64,000 bases of DNA from Sipunculus nudus (Eukaryota > Annelida > Sipuncula > Golfingiida > Sipunculidae), in the NCBI GenBank assembly GCA_026874595.1, contig CM049308.1:17048001-17112000 (forward strand), in the 5' to 3' direction. Of this stretch, positions 1-11,355 are shown piece by piece. The position numbers and the translations under genes were made by a program. The notes under the pieces are model-generated. The model was not told the DNA's origin. It did not search any database and worked only from the letters and a program-made list of their open reading frames with translations. The first letter of the stretch is position 1, and the number at the start of each line of letters is the position of its first letter.

Positions 1-1660
1 TGACTATAACCGTGCTGCCATCTAGCGTTGGATGCACGCACTAATTCCAGCTAACCCATAACACCCCCCCCCCCAATTCTCTCTCTCATTTATTTTTGAA
101 AACTTGAATTACCACGAAATGTTAGCAAGATGAACCAGAAATTCCTATTAACGTTCATAAACCTCCCATAAATAACTCACTGTGGAAATATGCCAAGTTA
201 CTTTCAACCTTTAAAATCTGATCCTTTGCATTAAAAGTATGATCCTGTTGGGATATAGAAAATCCGAGAATATTGGGTGCGGGGGTATTTCTTCTGTGAC
301 ACCGGAAGTTGTAATAAGAATGTTCTATGCTGTTTGCAGGTTCCAGGAGCTAGATGGTGGCAACACAAAGTTATGTTACATGGTTGTATCCTGGAAGGTA
401 GCAAGCCAGACTTATGGTAGGCAAGATCCTTTCATATCTTATATTATGGAGATGTAGTGGATTTTATGTGTCAACACTGATTCTCTCTGATAATTGTAAT
501 TTAATTGTTGTCGGTTCAACTGTCAGTTGCGCCACCTTCTGGCCAACTTTGTAAATTGTGTAAACATTCAGCAGATGATATCATCTCCATAACTCCATTA
601 ATATCAGAACTACTGTAACTAATCTAAGCGTAGTTATTGTTTGACTCAGATGTGCTGTGTGATTAAGTTTTGTTTATTCTAACTAGGCTTATGCCTGTAA
701 TGGTGAGAAGACCTGGTCATGATGGAACCTCTTGATCCATGAAAACCCACGGACTTGTGGTATGCTTTATTTGTCTTTTACAGTTTTAGTAGTTGCTATA
801 TTATTCTTCTGACTTATGTGAAACATTCGACTTTAATATTAGATTCGTTGTTAAAGTAGTACCAGGTATATTTGTCTTGTGACATTAATGATCTGTAGTG
901 ACAGGTTATTGTTAGATCAAGATATTGTATACTCATTGGCTGTAGGTCTAATGAGATAGTTCAGTTAGATACTTTCATGTTTACACTGTATTATCACCCA
1001 ATGAAGAATTATGGTGATGACTAATGATATCTTGTGGGATGATATGATATGCATGTTAAATGTAAGCTGATAAAAAAGGATATATTACTTGTATTAAACA
1101 ATATAATGATCAGTTATGATGTTACAATATCTGACGTGAGGTATCATGGTTATGATATGAGATACCTGTTTGGGGGAGGTACCATCCTAATTTTATTTTT
1201 ATGGGATCTATAAGTCTTGTTTGCCTAAGATCTTGTTAATGTTTCATAGAGAGATATTTATTTCATGTTTGTTGTCAGTGGTCATGCCGGCTATCAAGGT
1301 TTATCTCTGCAATATCAACCAGTGAGATATTTTATTTAAGTCAGTGATAATGACATTTATCTGAAGACTTTGAGCAGTTAGGCTTTTAGGCTTATAAGTG
1401 CTGGTGTTAACCACTATCTGTGTGTCATTTCCTAATGATATGTTTTATTTGTTGCAGGGTTTTTGTCTTGTCTCTGTGATTGGTTTGTTTGGTGACATAA
1501 AGCCTCATAAATGTAACTTCATTGAGTTGTCTTGATTCCGCTACCCCTGTCCTTCCACTCAATAACCAAACTGAATCTCGCAACCTGACAATCCCATGCA
1601 TTAAAAGTAACAGTACCACTGATAATTTACCACTGACTGACTCCCAGTAACTTTCCACTT
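1..1660. other. no supported gene
   Basis: AT-rich sequence with only short chance reading frames. A weak exon-like stretch near 330-410 on the plus strand follows a TTTGCAG acceptor but has no recognisable product, so it is not called. A C-run lies at about 62-73. Confidence 0.5.
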
Positions 1661-1682
1661 AATTATTGATTTTGAACCTCAC

Positions 1683-1866
1683 CTGAGATAGTCCTGCTGC
1701 AAAATTCCCGTTACATTCATACACAACTTTCACTAAGCGTTCTGGGCCTGGCGATGTTGATGATTTGTCACTGGGAACCACCTGTTTACACGCGGTGGCC
1801 TCGTTGTTCCGACTCGCTGTTCCATTTATAAACCATTCCCCTTTTTTATAACACACATTAGTCCTT
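1683..1866 (-). CDS. possible internal exon, product unknown
   Basis: An open stretch on the minus strand ends in a strong splice donor (CTCAG then GTGAGG, read on the minus strand) and may begin after a TAG acceptor at about 1867. It would encode a peptide containing the pieces YKKGEWFINGTASRNNEA and RLVKVVYECNGNFAAGLSQ, with two spaced cysteines and an N-glycosylation sequon (NGT). I do not recognise the family. It does not resemble any part of MCM8, the minus-strand gene further right. The case rests on the donor, the open frame and a composition richer in G+C than its surroundings. No partner exon was found. Confidence 0.28.
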
Positions 1867-3060
1867 CTATTTATTAAGTTACTAAATAATGTCAATATGT
1901 GTGATCAACCAAATATATCCCGTACCTACAAGTAAATAAATATATACCGAGGTAGATTTCTTGAATTTCCTAGGGAAGATAAACAACCATTATCCGTCCC
2001 GCCAAATATAGTGGGATACCCCCTTGGCTCTTCCATCATAGACCCCCATAAAATAACCACCCCATATGTTTTCACTTAGAAATTTACTGCAATCATTGTT
2101 CATATTTATATTCTATCATGTAATAGTAGAATTACTTTTAATGAAAACAATATGAAACATTATGTACTTAAGAATGATACTTAGCCTAGATGTTTCACAT
2201 TTGTGTACTTTCTTAAAGTATGTTATTATAAACAGGAGATATAAACAAAGTGAAATCTTAAGTGTATTGTTTGTGTATAGTTGTACACAAACATAATTTA
2301 ACTTGTGTATGAATATTAAGATGTAAACAAATATAAACAAGATGAGAGTATGAGAAGGATTTGATAGACATGTATAAACAAGATGTAAGATTGTATGTGA
2401 TAAGAGTTGATATGTATATCAAGAGGTAAGATAGTGTGAGATTAGGAGTTGTGTAAAAGATATGTAAAATAACATGGGGATATAATAACATGAAGATTTC
2501 AGGTAAACATGCATTAATGAATATCTTGAATACTTGTTGCAGAAGCATAAATTGCATTTAAGTACATTTATATACATGATACACAATCCAATATTTGTAA
2601 ACAATATGATCACGTGAGTCCAGCCTCATGTCATGCTATCGACAACACGTCGAATTAGATCGTCTGCTTTGTTTCAGAAAACAAAGAATAAACCAGTGTT
2701 AAGTGTCAGCAGCATATCGTTTATACCATTTGTGTGTGTGTGTGAGTGGACCACGGACCCTGCCTTACCGCCCGCCCTTGACATATATATAGTAAAAAAA
2801 AATTTAAAAAAATAAATATATATACATAAAAAAATACATATGGCAATATTCCAGGGCTGTTTTTGTGGACCTTCAATAACAAATAGTGTTTACTTTGTTA
2901 ACTGGCTGTAAATATGCATTGCATTGGTTGCCTGTTTGTGCCACCAGGGTGATCACTAAGTACTGTTTGTTTCCCCCTGTCATTAATATGAGGCAGGTTG
3001 ATGTGTGTCATTGTAGGTAGCCAGTGTCATGTATGTGCCCTTTTGATTATAAATTATAAC
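1867..3060. other. no supported gene
   Basis: AT-rich, with many short minus-strand frames of low complexity (runs of I, L, Y and N) typical of non-coding DNA. A short (TG)n lies near 2730-2745. Nothing else is supported. Confidence 0.5.
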
Positions 3061-3380
3061 TCTGCCGGGTTGATGTTTGTTCCCTAGGTTTTAACATTAA
3101 TATCAGCTGAGTTGATGTTTGTTCCCTGGTTACTAAATTAATATTCAGCCGGGTTGATGTTTGTTCCCTGGATACTAAATTAATAAACTGCCGGGTAGAT
3201 GTTTGTTCCCGGTTACTAAATTTATAACTGCCGGGTAGATGTTTGTTCCCTGGTAACGAAATTAATACACTGCCGGGTTTATGTATGTTCCCTGGTTACT
3301 AAATTACCGGTATTACACTGTTTATGTTTGTTCCCTGGTTACTGAATTAATATTCTGCCGGATCTATGTCTGTTCCCCAG
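3061..3380. repeat. 42-bp minisatellite, about 8 units
   Basis: The phrase GATGTTTGTTCCCTGG (with variants) recurs at about 3072, 3113, 3155, 3198, 3238, 3281, 3323 and 3365, giving a spacing of 40-43 bp. Units read roughly CTGCCGGGTTGATG, then TTTGTTCCCTGGTTACTAA, then an ATTAATA spacer. Copies differ by several substitutions and short indels, so the array is not recent. Confidence 0.85.
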
Positions 3381-3879
3381 TTGTTTATGCAATGCCACTG
3401 CTTGTTTTTATTTAAAAAAAAAAAATTATCATAACATGTATGTGATAGCTTGATGTCCTCTCTCTTAACAAGAGTTCACATAAGCTAATGGAGGTAATCT
3501 GTTGGTTTTGTTTAAGACATGTACATTGTATAAGCATTTCTCTGGTCTGTAGCAGGAAAAGAGTGTCAAATAGGAGAATCTGATGTGCTACTAGGTTATA
3601 TATTCCATATGCCAATGAGAAATTCCAGGAAACCTCAGCACCTGGTTGAGGATGATTCTCCTCCTGCCCCTAGGAAATGCCGTCAAAACAAGCCAACCCA
3701 TGCCACTAACTAGAATATCAGCAGAAGCTGACAAAAGCCCTCAGCCAAAAGAACAGTGTTTAGAGGTGGTAACAGTAACAAGAGCTAAATATCTGTTCTC
3801 ACATGGATGTATATCTGTACATGTCTCAGTTATAAATTTAAAATGGAGAGGTATGTACCATGATTCATAACAATCCACC

Positions 3880-4390
3880 AAATGCTTCCTGAAATATAAG
3901 CTTATCAGTTTTATTCTATTATAAGCTCTGTGACCTTGAAAAGTAGATCAAGGTCACCCATCTTCGAACTTGACCGAGATTTTGTCCATATACATCTTCA
4001 CCAAAGAAATAAAATTCCTATTGTGAATCATTTAAGAGATATCCCGCTCACAAGGACAAAGTTGAAAAATCCAAGAAAAATTCATTAAAAATCAGAAATT
4101 GTAGGTGACGCCCCCAAACTCGTGCAGCAGTTACAGACCATCAGTCCCTATGATCATAGTAAGTATTGTAAAAATCCACCAAATGGTTCCTGAGAAATAA
4201 GCTTCTAAATGTTTTTTCTATAATCAGCTCTAAAACGTAGAAAAATAGGTCAAGGTCACCCATCTTCGAACTTGACCGAGATTTTGTCAATATACATCTT
4301 CACCGAAAAAATAATATTCCTACGGTGAATCCTTTTAGAGATATCCCGCTCACAAGCCCAAAGTTGAAAAATCCGATAAAAATTAATAAA
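3880..4390. repeat. composite dispersed repeat, copy 1
   Basis: Copy of a repeat also found at about 4800-5440 and 6830-7145. Shared landmarks are AACAATCCACCAAATGCTTC, a segment with TGACCTTGAAAAGTAG followed by GTCAAGGTCACCCATCTT, and GAGATATCCCGCTCACAAG. Copies 2 and 3 end in an ACAGACGGACGG-rich tail followed by CAGCCTATGAGCTGAGGGCT or a close variant. Confidence 0.7.
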
Positions 4391-4780
4391 CTAGATGTGT
4401 CGGTACGACACGAATGCCCCTGCCTGGGGCAAATTAGAAACATTTGTTAAATTTTGTAAAATTTTTTTAAGTTCAGGAGGTGTTGTATGGTCAAAAGTAG
4501 GTCAAGAAGGGCAAAATGCAAACTCGATCTGTAACAGGTCATTATCAAGGAACACACCAAAAATCAGGCCAGTATGCAGGCACTGTGAAAAAAAGTCCAT
4601 ACATGTGCATTTTTCATAAAAAATTCTCTTTCATGAAATTTTCTATGTTCAGGATCTGTCATATGGTCAAAAATAGGTTAACTGGGATGAAACGCGAACT
4701 TGACCTTTAAGTGGTCATTTTGCACCTACAGACCAAACATTGGGCCAGTATCTGTAAGCATTGTATTGCGAAACTAGAAT
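4391..4780. repeat. two diverged monomers of the 180-bp satellite with a hairpin head
   Basis: Begins with two short hairpin sequences: GTGTCGGTACGACAC (stem GTGTCG/CGACAC) and TGCCCCTGCCTGGGGCA (stem TGCCCC/GGGGCA). Two diverged monomers of the satellite found at 5461-6725 follow, recognisable by GGTCAAAAGTAGGTCAA, AACTGGTCATTAT-like and CACACCAAAAATCAGGCCA motifs. The join to the flanking composite repeat suggests an insertion into it. Confidence 0.6.
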
Positions 4781-4799
4781 ATTAGCAAAAGCTGGTAAT

Positions 4800-5440
4800 C
4801 AGTTATAAATTTAAATTGGAGAGGTATGTACCATGTTTTATAACAATCCACCAAATGCTTCCTGAGAAATATCCCCCTAAGTTTTTTTTCTATAATAAGC
4901 TCTGTGACCTTGAAAAGTAGGTCAAGACCACCCATCTTTGAACCTGACCAAGATTTTGTAAATATGATGCAAAAGCACTGAAGTAATGAAGTTCTTTAGT
5001 TGAATACCTTTGGAGATATCCTGCACAAAGGCCAAAATTGAAAAATCCGATAAAATTTCATTTAAAAAATCAGAAATTGCAGGTGACGCCACCAAAACTG
5101 TGCAGAACGTACAGACCATCAGTCCCAATGATCATAGTAAGTTTTGTGAAAATCCACACAATGGTTCCTGAGATATAAGCTTCTGAGTGTTTTTCTAAAA
5201 TCAGCTCTAAAATGTAGAAAAATGGGTCAAGGTCACCCATCTTAGAACTTGACTGAGATTTTATCGATATTTATCTTCACTGATGAAATAAAATTCCAAC
5301 GGTGAATCCTTTTAGAGATATCCCGCTCACAAGGTAAAAGTTAACAGATGCGGAACGGACAGACAGACGGACGGACATCGACAGACAGATGGACGGATAG
5401 ACAGACAGCTTGTGTGACGACAATAGCCCATCAGCCTATG
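4800..5440. repeat. composite dispersed repeat, copy 2
   Basis: Second copy of the repeat at 3880-4390. It shares the same segments in the same order and ends in the tail of ACAGACGGACGG-type runs and the GAGCTGAGGGCT ending. No coding capacity is seen. Confidence 0.7.
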
Positions 5441-5460
5441 AGCTGAGGGCTAAAAACTGC

Positions 5461-6725
5461 TGTACATGTACATTTGTCATAAAAATTAATTTTCATGAAT
5501 TTTCTATTTTTAGAAGCCGTAAAACAATCAAAAGTAGGTCAACCGGGACGAAACGCGAACTCCATCTGTAACTGGTCATTATCTGCATACACACCAAAAA
5601 TCAGGCCAATATCTGCAAGCATTGTGAAAAAAAGTCCGTACAGGTGTATTTGTCATGAAAATTTCTATTTTTCATGAAATTTTCTAAGTTAAGGAGCCAT
5701 AAAACGGTCAAAAGTAGTTCAACCTGGACAAAACGCAAACTCGATCTGTAACTGGTCATTATCTGCCCACACACCAAAAATAAGGCCAATATCTGCAGGC
5801 ATTGCGAAAAAAAGTCCGTACATGTGTATTTGTCATGAAAATTTCTATTTTTCATGAAATTTTCTAAGTTTAGGAGCCGTAAAACATTCAAAAGTAGGTC
5901 AACTGGGACGAAACGCGAACTCCATCTGTAACTGGTCATTATCTGCCCACACACCAAAAATAAGGCCAATATCTGCAGGCATTGCGAAAAAAAGTCCGTA
6001 CATGTGTATTTGTCATGAAAATTTCTATTTTTCATGAAATTTTCTAAGTTTAGGAGCCGTAAAACAGTCAAAAGTAGGTCAACCGGGACGAAACGGGAAC
6101 TCGATGTGTAACTGGTCATTATCTGCCCACACACCAAAAATCAGGCCAATATCTGCAGGCATTGCGAAAAAAAGTCCGTACAGGTGTATTTGTCATGAAA
6201 ATTTCTATTTTTCATGAAATTTTCTAAGTTAAGGAGCCATAAAACGGTCAAAAGTAGTTCAACCTGGACGAAACGCAAACTCGATCTGTAACTGGTCATT
6301 ATCTGCCCACACACCAAAAATCAGGCCAATATCTGCAGGCATTGCGAAAAAAAGTCTGTACATGTGTATTTGTCATGAAAATTTCTATTTTTCATGAAAT
6401 TTTCTAAGTTTAGGAGCCGTAAAACAGTCAAAAGTAGGTCAACTGGGACGAAACGCAAACTCGATCTGTAACTGGTCATTATCTGCCCACACACCAAAAA
6501 TAAGGCCAATATCTGCAGGCATTGCGAAAAAAAGTCCGTACATGTGTATTTGTCATGAAAATTTCTATTTTTCATGAAATTTTCTAAGTTTAGGAGCCGT
6601 AAAACAGTCAAAAGTAGGTCAACCGGGACGAAACGCGAACTCGATGTGTAACTGGTCATTATCTGCCCACACACCAAAAATCAGGCCAATATCTGCAGGC
6701 ATTGCGAAAAAAAGTCCGTACAACT
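5461..6725. repeat. 180-bp satellite, 7 monomers with 540-bp higher-order structure
   Basis: The motif AAAACxxTCAAAAGTAG recurs at exactly 5521, 5701, 5881, 6061, 6241, 6421 and 6601, a rigid 180-bp period without indels. Diagnostic variants repeat every third unit: units at 5701 and 6241 share AGGAGCCATAAAACGG and AGTAGTTCAACCTGG; units at 6061 and 6601 share CGATGTGTAACTGG; units at 5881 and 6421 share AACTGGGACG. The array is therefore a trimer (540 bp) copied about twice. Because 180 is divisible by three, the minus strand stays open for up to 178 codons; this is a by-product of the period, not evidence for a protein. Confidence 0.9.
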
Positions 6726-6822
6726 GTTTTATTTCGGAAGGACGGAAGGACGGAAGGATGGAATGACGGAATGACGGACATGGGTAAAACTATATGCCCC
6801 GGCCACTTTGTGGCGGGGGCAT
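6726..6822. repeat. satellite-element tail with strong hairpin
   Basis: After GGACGGAAGG-type runs, the block ends in ATGCCCCGGCCAC, TTT, GTGGCGGGGGCAT: a hairpin with about 12 paired positions and a three-base loop. The flanking composite repeat resumes at once with AAATCAGAAATTGTAGGT. It matches the GC-rich hairpin head at 4391 in character, suggesting these are the two ends of one satellite-bearing element. Confidence 0.6.
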
Positions 6823-6824
6823 AA

Positions 6825-7147
6825 GAAATCAGAAATTGTAGGTGGCGCCACCAAACTTGTGAAGCAGGTACAGACTATCAGTGAAAATCCACCAAATGGT
6901 TACTGAGTAATAAGCATCTAAGTGTTTTTCTATAATCAGCTCTAAAATGTAGAAAAATAGGTCAAGGTCACCCATCTTCGAACTTGACCAAGATTTTGTC
7001 GATATACATCTTTACCGAGGAAATAAAATTCTGATGGTGAATCCTTTTCAAGATATCCCGCTCACAAGGTAAAAGTTAACGGATGCCGGACGGACGGACA
7101 GCTTGGGTGATGACAATAGCCCATCAGCCTAAGGGCTGAGGGCTAAC
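6825..7147. repeat. composite dispersed repeat, copy 3 (partial)
   Basis: Third, shorter copy of the repeat at 3880-4390. It includes GTGGCGCCACCAAACTTGTG, GTCAAGGTCACCCATCTTCG and the tail ending in CAGCCTAAGGGCTGAGGGCT. It abuts the 5' end of the DIRS element. Confidence 0.7.
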
Positions 7148-7870
7148 CAGGAGCCGACCCCTTCCTCTTCCAGTCAACAACCGGGCTATCTGAGGCGCAG
7201 TTCCAAGCTCTGGTGTCTGCCATCTCAGATAAAGTGAGCACAGATGTTGACACAAAGATGGAGAAACTGCTGCAATAAAAGTGGCTTCAATTCTGGTGCA
7301 GGAATCCAGCCCAAGAGTGCAAGTTAGACACAGTGTGGCCTACACTGTCACAGGTGAGACACCGCCACCAAAGCCACGTGATGATGACCTTGACGATGAA
7401 GTCATCAATATAGCTGATCACGTGGACCAGGACCTCCGTGAATCCATCTCGCGCGGAGAGTTTGTTGAACTCCACTCACTGTTAGCGTTGTCTCCTTTTG
7501 AAAAGAGGGACGAAGATAAGTTTGCGAAGCAACCATCCATTGAAAAATGCCCTCACCAAATCCCCTCCCCTGAACCTCAGCCTTCCATGTGTACATGGCA
7601 GTGTATTGCACAAAACCAGAGAAAGCCCCTGAAGCCCCTGCCATGTGCACTTACATGGAGGCCATCTGTGATCTGTATGCCAATGGCAAAACTGGCAAAC
7701 GTACGATCAGGAGTTTCGTAAGCTTAGGGCCCGCACTGGTAGACGCTGGGATAAGAGGCATAGGGATTTGTGGATGGACTCTTTGACCATCAGGGGTTCG
7801 GGGGGCAATAAAAACAGCTATAAGTCTTCAAAGTCCTCCTAGCCCTTTTGTCCACAATATACCTCTCCCC
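7148..7870 (+). pseudogene. DIRS-type retrotransposon, gag-like region (decayed)
   Basis: Frame-broken coding sequence upstream of the reverse transcriptase. Readable pieces include QAQFQALVSAISDKV-like sequence near 7195 and a later piece, YDQEFRKLRARTGRRWDKRH, near 7697-7760, which has the WD-x-x-H/R character seen before the RT of DIRS elements. The frame changes several times and contains stops, so no intact protein is possible. The role is assigned from position directly upstream of the DIRS RT; the similarity itself is weak. Confidence 0.5.
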
Positions 7871-9337
7871 ACTCCTGTGCGTGCAAATATCCTGAACCAT
7901 CTCCTGACAAAACACAAGTATCCAAAGGCACATACATCAAATCTTATTGATGGCTTCACCAAGGGTTTTAGATTAGGTTTTACTGGCATCCCAAATAACT
8001 CTATTCCAAAAAATCATCAGTCCACTCTTTCCAAACCAGAAGTTGTTACAGAAAAATTTGACAAAGAAAAATCATTTGGTCGAACAGCTGGTCCTTTCCA
8101 ATTTCAACCTTTCCCTTCCTTTCAGATTTCTCCACTAGGTGTGGTCCCCAAAAAACAAGAAAATCAGTTCCTCCTAATCCATAATCTCTCATACCTCGAA
8201 TTTGATTTGAAAACAGATAATGAAGCAGCTTTTCACCTTATTCCAGTCTCTCCTCATTGTTATCACTTGTTAGGTTTTCATTGGCAAGACCAGTTTTTCT
8301 TTGGTAAATGCTTACCAATGGGTTGTGCCTCATCTTGCCATATCTTTGAACAATTCAGCTCAGCTTTAGAATTGATTGCTTCAAAAATTTGCCAAACTGG
8401 TGCTATAGTACATGTATCAGATGATTTTTTATTTATAAATGACAATCCAGCAAAAAGTAGAGCCATGCTCAATGCATTCCATTCGCTTTGTAAAACCCTA
8501 GGTGTGCCTTTTGCCAAGGAAAAACAAAAGGACCCTCGCAGGTGCTCACCTTTCTTGGCATTGAGTTAGACACAAATTGCTTGATTGCCCGATGACAAAC
8601 TTTTAAAGCCCAAAGCTATGATAAAATCTTTCCTCAGTAGGGAAAAAGTAACTTTACATGAACTGTAGTCCTTAATCAGTTTTCTTAATTTTGCTTGTTC
8701 TGTTGTTTTGCCAGGCAGGGCATTTTTGCGGCCCCTTATTATAAAAACCCAGGGCTTATTAAAACTACACCATCATACCAGGCTTAACAAGGACATAAAG
8801 TTAGACCTTTCCCTATGGCTGCAATTTCTGGATTCCTTCAATGGGAAATGCATCTTTTTGGATTCTGCATGGTCCACCTCCAGTTCTTAAGATCTATTCA
8901 CGGACGCAGCAAAGGGGCAGGGTTTTGGGGGTGTGTTCGGATCCAAGTTGTTCTATGGAACAAATATAACATAGTCACCTTGGAATTATGGCCTATTGTT
9001 TTAGCCCTGGAAACATAGGGCCAAGATCTCTCAAATAAGAAAGTTTCTATCTTCACAGATAACCAGGCTCTAGTTTTTATTTTCATCAAGCAAACAACCC
9101 CTGAACCCAACACAAAGCACTTAGTCAGGTTCTTTGTCTTAGCTACTTTACATTATAATATTCTTTGCAGGGCCGAACATATTCCGGGAATGTTTAACTG
9201 TAAAGCTGATGCTCTCTCACGATTACAGGCGTGCAACTTCAAGATCCTTGCCCCAGCCGCGAACCCAGATCCGACTTGGATCACACCACTTCTGGCAACC
9301 CTGACTAAGTCAACCTCGGCAAACATCTTTTGCCAAC
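7871..9337 (+). pseudogene. DIRS-type reverse transcriptase and RNase H (decayed)
   Basis: An open stretch at 7877-8569 carries the RT palm of a tyrosine-recombinase (DIRS-group) retrotransposon. It starts TPVRANILNHLLTKHKYP, has GFTKGFRLGFTGIP, SPLGVVPKK, FHLIPVSP, LPMGCASSCHIFEQFSSAL and, at the catalytic loop, VSDDFLFI, so the two aspartates remain. A frameshift near 8535 moves the next motif, FLGIE, into another frame. Thumb sequence follows (KVTLHEL, LNFACSVVLPGRAFLRPL), then RNase H: LFTDAAKG (8893 on), a LELWPIVLAL-like helix, IFTDNQALVFI and EHIPGMFNCKADALSRL (about 9175-9230). At least three frameshifts and a stop at 8668 make it inactive. No methyltransferase domain is visible between RNase H and the recombinase. 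Confidence 0.85.
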
Positions 9338-9390
9338 AGCATCTCTGCCAGCACCAGGAAAGCGTATACTCGTGCCTTGGATTCACTTAA
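9338..9390 (+). pseudogene. DIRS tyrosine recombinase, N-terminal piece
   Basis: The frame reads ISASTRKAYTRALDSLN, the typical start of the core-binding domain of a DIRS-type tyrosine recombinase. It stops at TTAA (9387-9390), where the piggyBac element begins. The rest of the recombinase resumes at about 11356, so the two pieces are one gene split by insertion. Confidence 0.75.
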
Positions 9391-9430
9391 CCCTTTGGTC
9401 CACGATCGCCACCTGAGTGGCGATAGATAT
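9387..9430 (+). repeat. piggyBac left end and target site
   Basis: TTAA at 9387-9390 followed by CCCTTTGGTCCACG matches the piggyBac arrangement of a TTAA target next to CCC-starting inverted repeats. A subterminal hairpin, ATCGCCAC-CTGA-GTGGCGAT, lies just inside. I found no matching right end near 11350. Confidence 0.7.
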
Positions 9431-11355
9431 ATCATACTATAAAGGTTTAAATAACATGGCATTTTAGTTTTGCATTTGCTCAACAGATGTCAGCACCTGC
9501 TGGTCTATATGGAGGGCACTAGCTGATGTTGATATGATATGCTTATACTGTAAATGCAGTTATATTTTGCCGTTTTTGGAAACTTCAAAAGTTTGTCCCT
9601 GAAAAAATGGCAGCACGGAGGGCCGTCTGACAGCAGATGATGTTGTGTCAATGATCTGTGACCAACAGTGGGATCTCTCTGATGAATACAGCAGTGAAGA
9701 TGATGAAAATGATGCTACAGGCCCTGCAGCATATATAAAAGCTTCTTTATGCCCTCAGATCAGACAGGTGGGTGGTCAGAATTCGAACTTTGATCCTGTC
9801 AATACCGACATAAGTGGTGCCGTTTCTGATTCCTTGTCTGATGAGCCACTTAAAAGTTCCAGCTATGCCTCTGTAACTTGCCCCTCCATTAGGAACAATA
9901 GCCCATCTCTCGATAGTTCTGACGAAAATTGTGATAGTGTCATTATTAGTGGTAGTGGGTCGATTCAAAGTGACCAGGTGTCACGTGGTCATCCAGCTAC
10001 AAGGGGGCATGGCACTGACAGAGCCAGGCATCGTGGGCGTGGGCTTGGCAGGCAAACCAGAACAGTTCAGCAGACTGGGCCAGACTATGAGAGTCTTGCA
10101 AATATTGACCCTGATGCCTGGAGAAAAGATATGACCCTGCAGATCATATTATCAGGGGATACAGAAATAAGCCAGGACCCACAAAGCATATGACTCAGGA
10201 TGAAGTGAAAATGCTAAGGCGGTAGATTTTTTCAAACTGTTCTTCAACCATAATGTCATGCAACATGTTCAGGAGCAAACCAATCTGTATGCTCAACAGC
10301 AAAGAACAGCAAATCCAAATAAACACAAGTCAGAGTGGCATGAGCTGGAGGATGGTGAGCTTGAAGCTTTCCTTGGGGTTTGCATCCTGATGGACATCAT
10401 GAGGTTGCCAAAATATAAAATATATTGGGCCAAACAGTGTTTCCATTGAAGTCTCCCCTTGCTCATATAATACCAAGAAACAGGTTTTGCCAGATTCTGC
10501 GTTATCTGCACCTAGCAAATGATGCTGATACTAACCAGAATGATAAACTTAGAAAAGTTAGACCCTTTCTTGATCTGATAACTCCTGCCTTTGAGGCAGA
10601 ATATGTGATGGAACGTGAGACAACCATTGGCGAGGCAATGATTCCATTCAAAGGCAGGTTGAACTTTAAACAGTACATGAAGGCCAAGCCCGCGAAATGG
10701 GGAATCAAAGCCTGGTGCCTCAATGAGGCTAGCACTGGATATGGCTGGAGAATGCAAATCTACACTGGAGCAGGGGTTGATGCCCAACCAGAAAAGAACC
10801 AAGCCACACAGGTAGTCTTTGACCTTATGCATGGACTTGATGGCAAAGGCTACCACTTGTATACAGATAATTTGTACACAAGTCCTGTTCTTGCATCAAT
10901 ACTGTACAAGAATCAGATATATATCTGTGGGACAGTTAGAGCAGTTCCTGCACCAAGAAGATTTTTCCCTCAAGAACTTGTTTTGACAAAACGCCAAATT
11001 CGGGCTACTGAACGTGGAGATTATGATTGGAAAATGAATGGATCAATGTTGGCCATGTGATGGATGGACAAAAAGCCAGTATATCTTTTGTCCACCATAC
11101 ACCCCCCATTCCTGAATAATGGTGAGTTACCATCTGTGAGAAGATATGCCAGGGATGGCACAGAAAGGCAAGTGTCATGTCCTCCTGCAGAAGTTGATTA
11201 TGTAACATTCATGAGGGGCGTCGACAGAGCTGATCCAAAGATTCAGCTGTACAACTGTGGGAGAAAAAGTGTAAAGTGGTGGAAAATGGTGTTCTACCAT
11301 GTTATTGAAGTTGCATGTAACAATGCCCACATCATTGAATCTAAGCACAGGGCCA
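9391..11355 (+). mobile_element. piggyBac-family transposon, transposase broken, right end missing
   Basis: DNA transposon of the piggyBac superfamily, which cuts and pastes at TTAA using a DDD transposase. The N-terminus may start at the ATG at 9607, with an early frameshift into LTADDVVSMICDQQWDLSDE and an acidic tail (SSEDDEND). The transposase core runs through three frames: VDFFKLFFNHNVMQHV and LEAFLGVCILMDIMRLPKYK (10215-10440), then PRNRFCQILRYLHLAND, the MIPFKGRLNFKQYMKAKPAK block, KGYHLYTDNLYTSPVLASIL and, after an in-frame TGA at 11058, YVTFMRGVDRADPKIQLYN. Catalytic Asp 2 (YTDN) and Asp 3 (GVDRAD) are present. The first catalytic position reads GEAMIPF where the family has DEAMIPF or DESM, so Asp is Gly here (codon GGC). 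The cysteine-rich C-terminus and right inverted repeat are absent. Confidence 0.88.

Noticed and set aside
2116-2613. Overlapping minus-strand frames rich in Ile, Leu, Tyr.
   Set aside because: AT-rich low-complexity composition, no splice context, no recognisable family.
5601-6677. Minus-strand open frames of 178 and 118 codons across the 180-bp satellite.
   Set aside because: They are 60-residue repeats caused by a period divisible by three. The frame is just the satellite read backwards, with no domain or start context.
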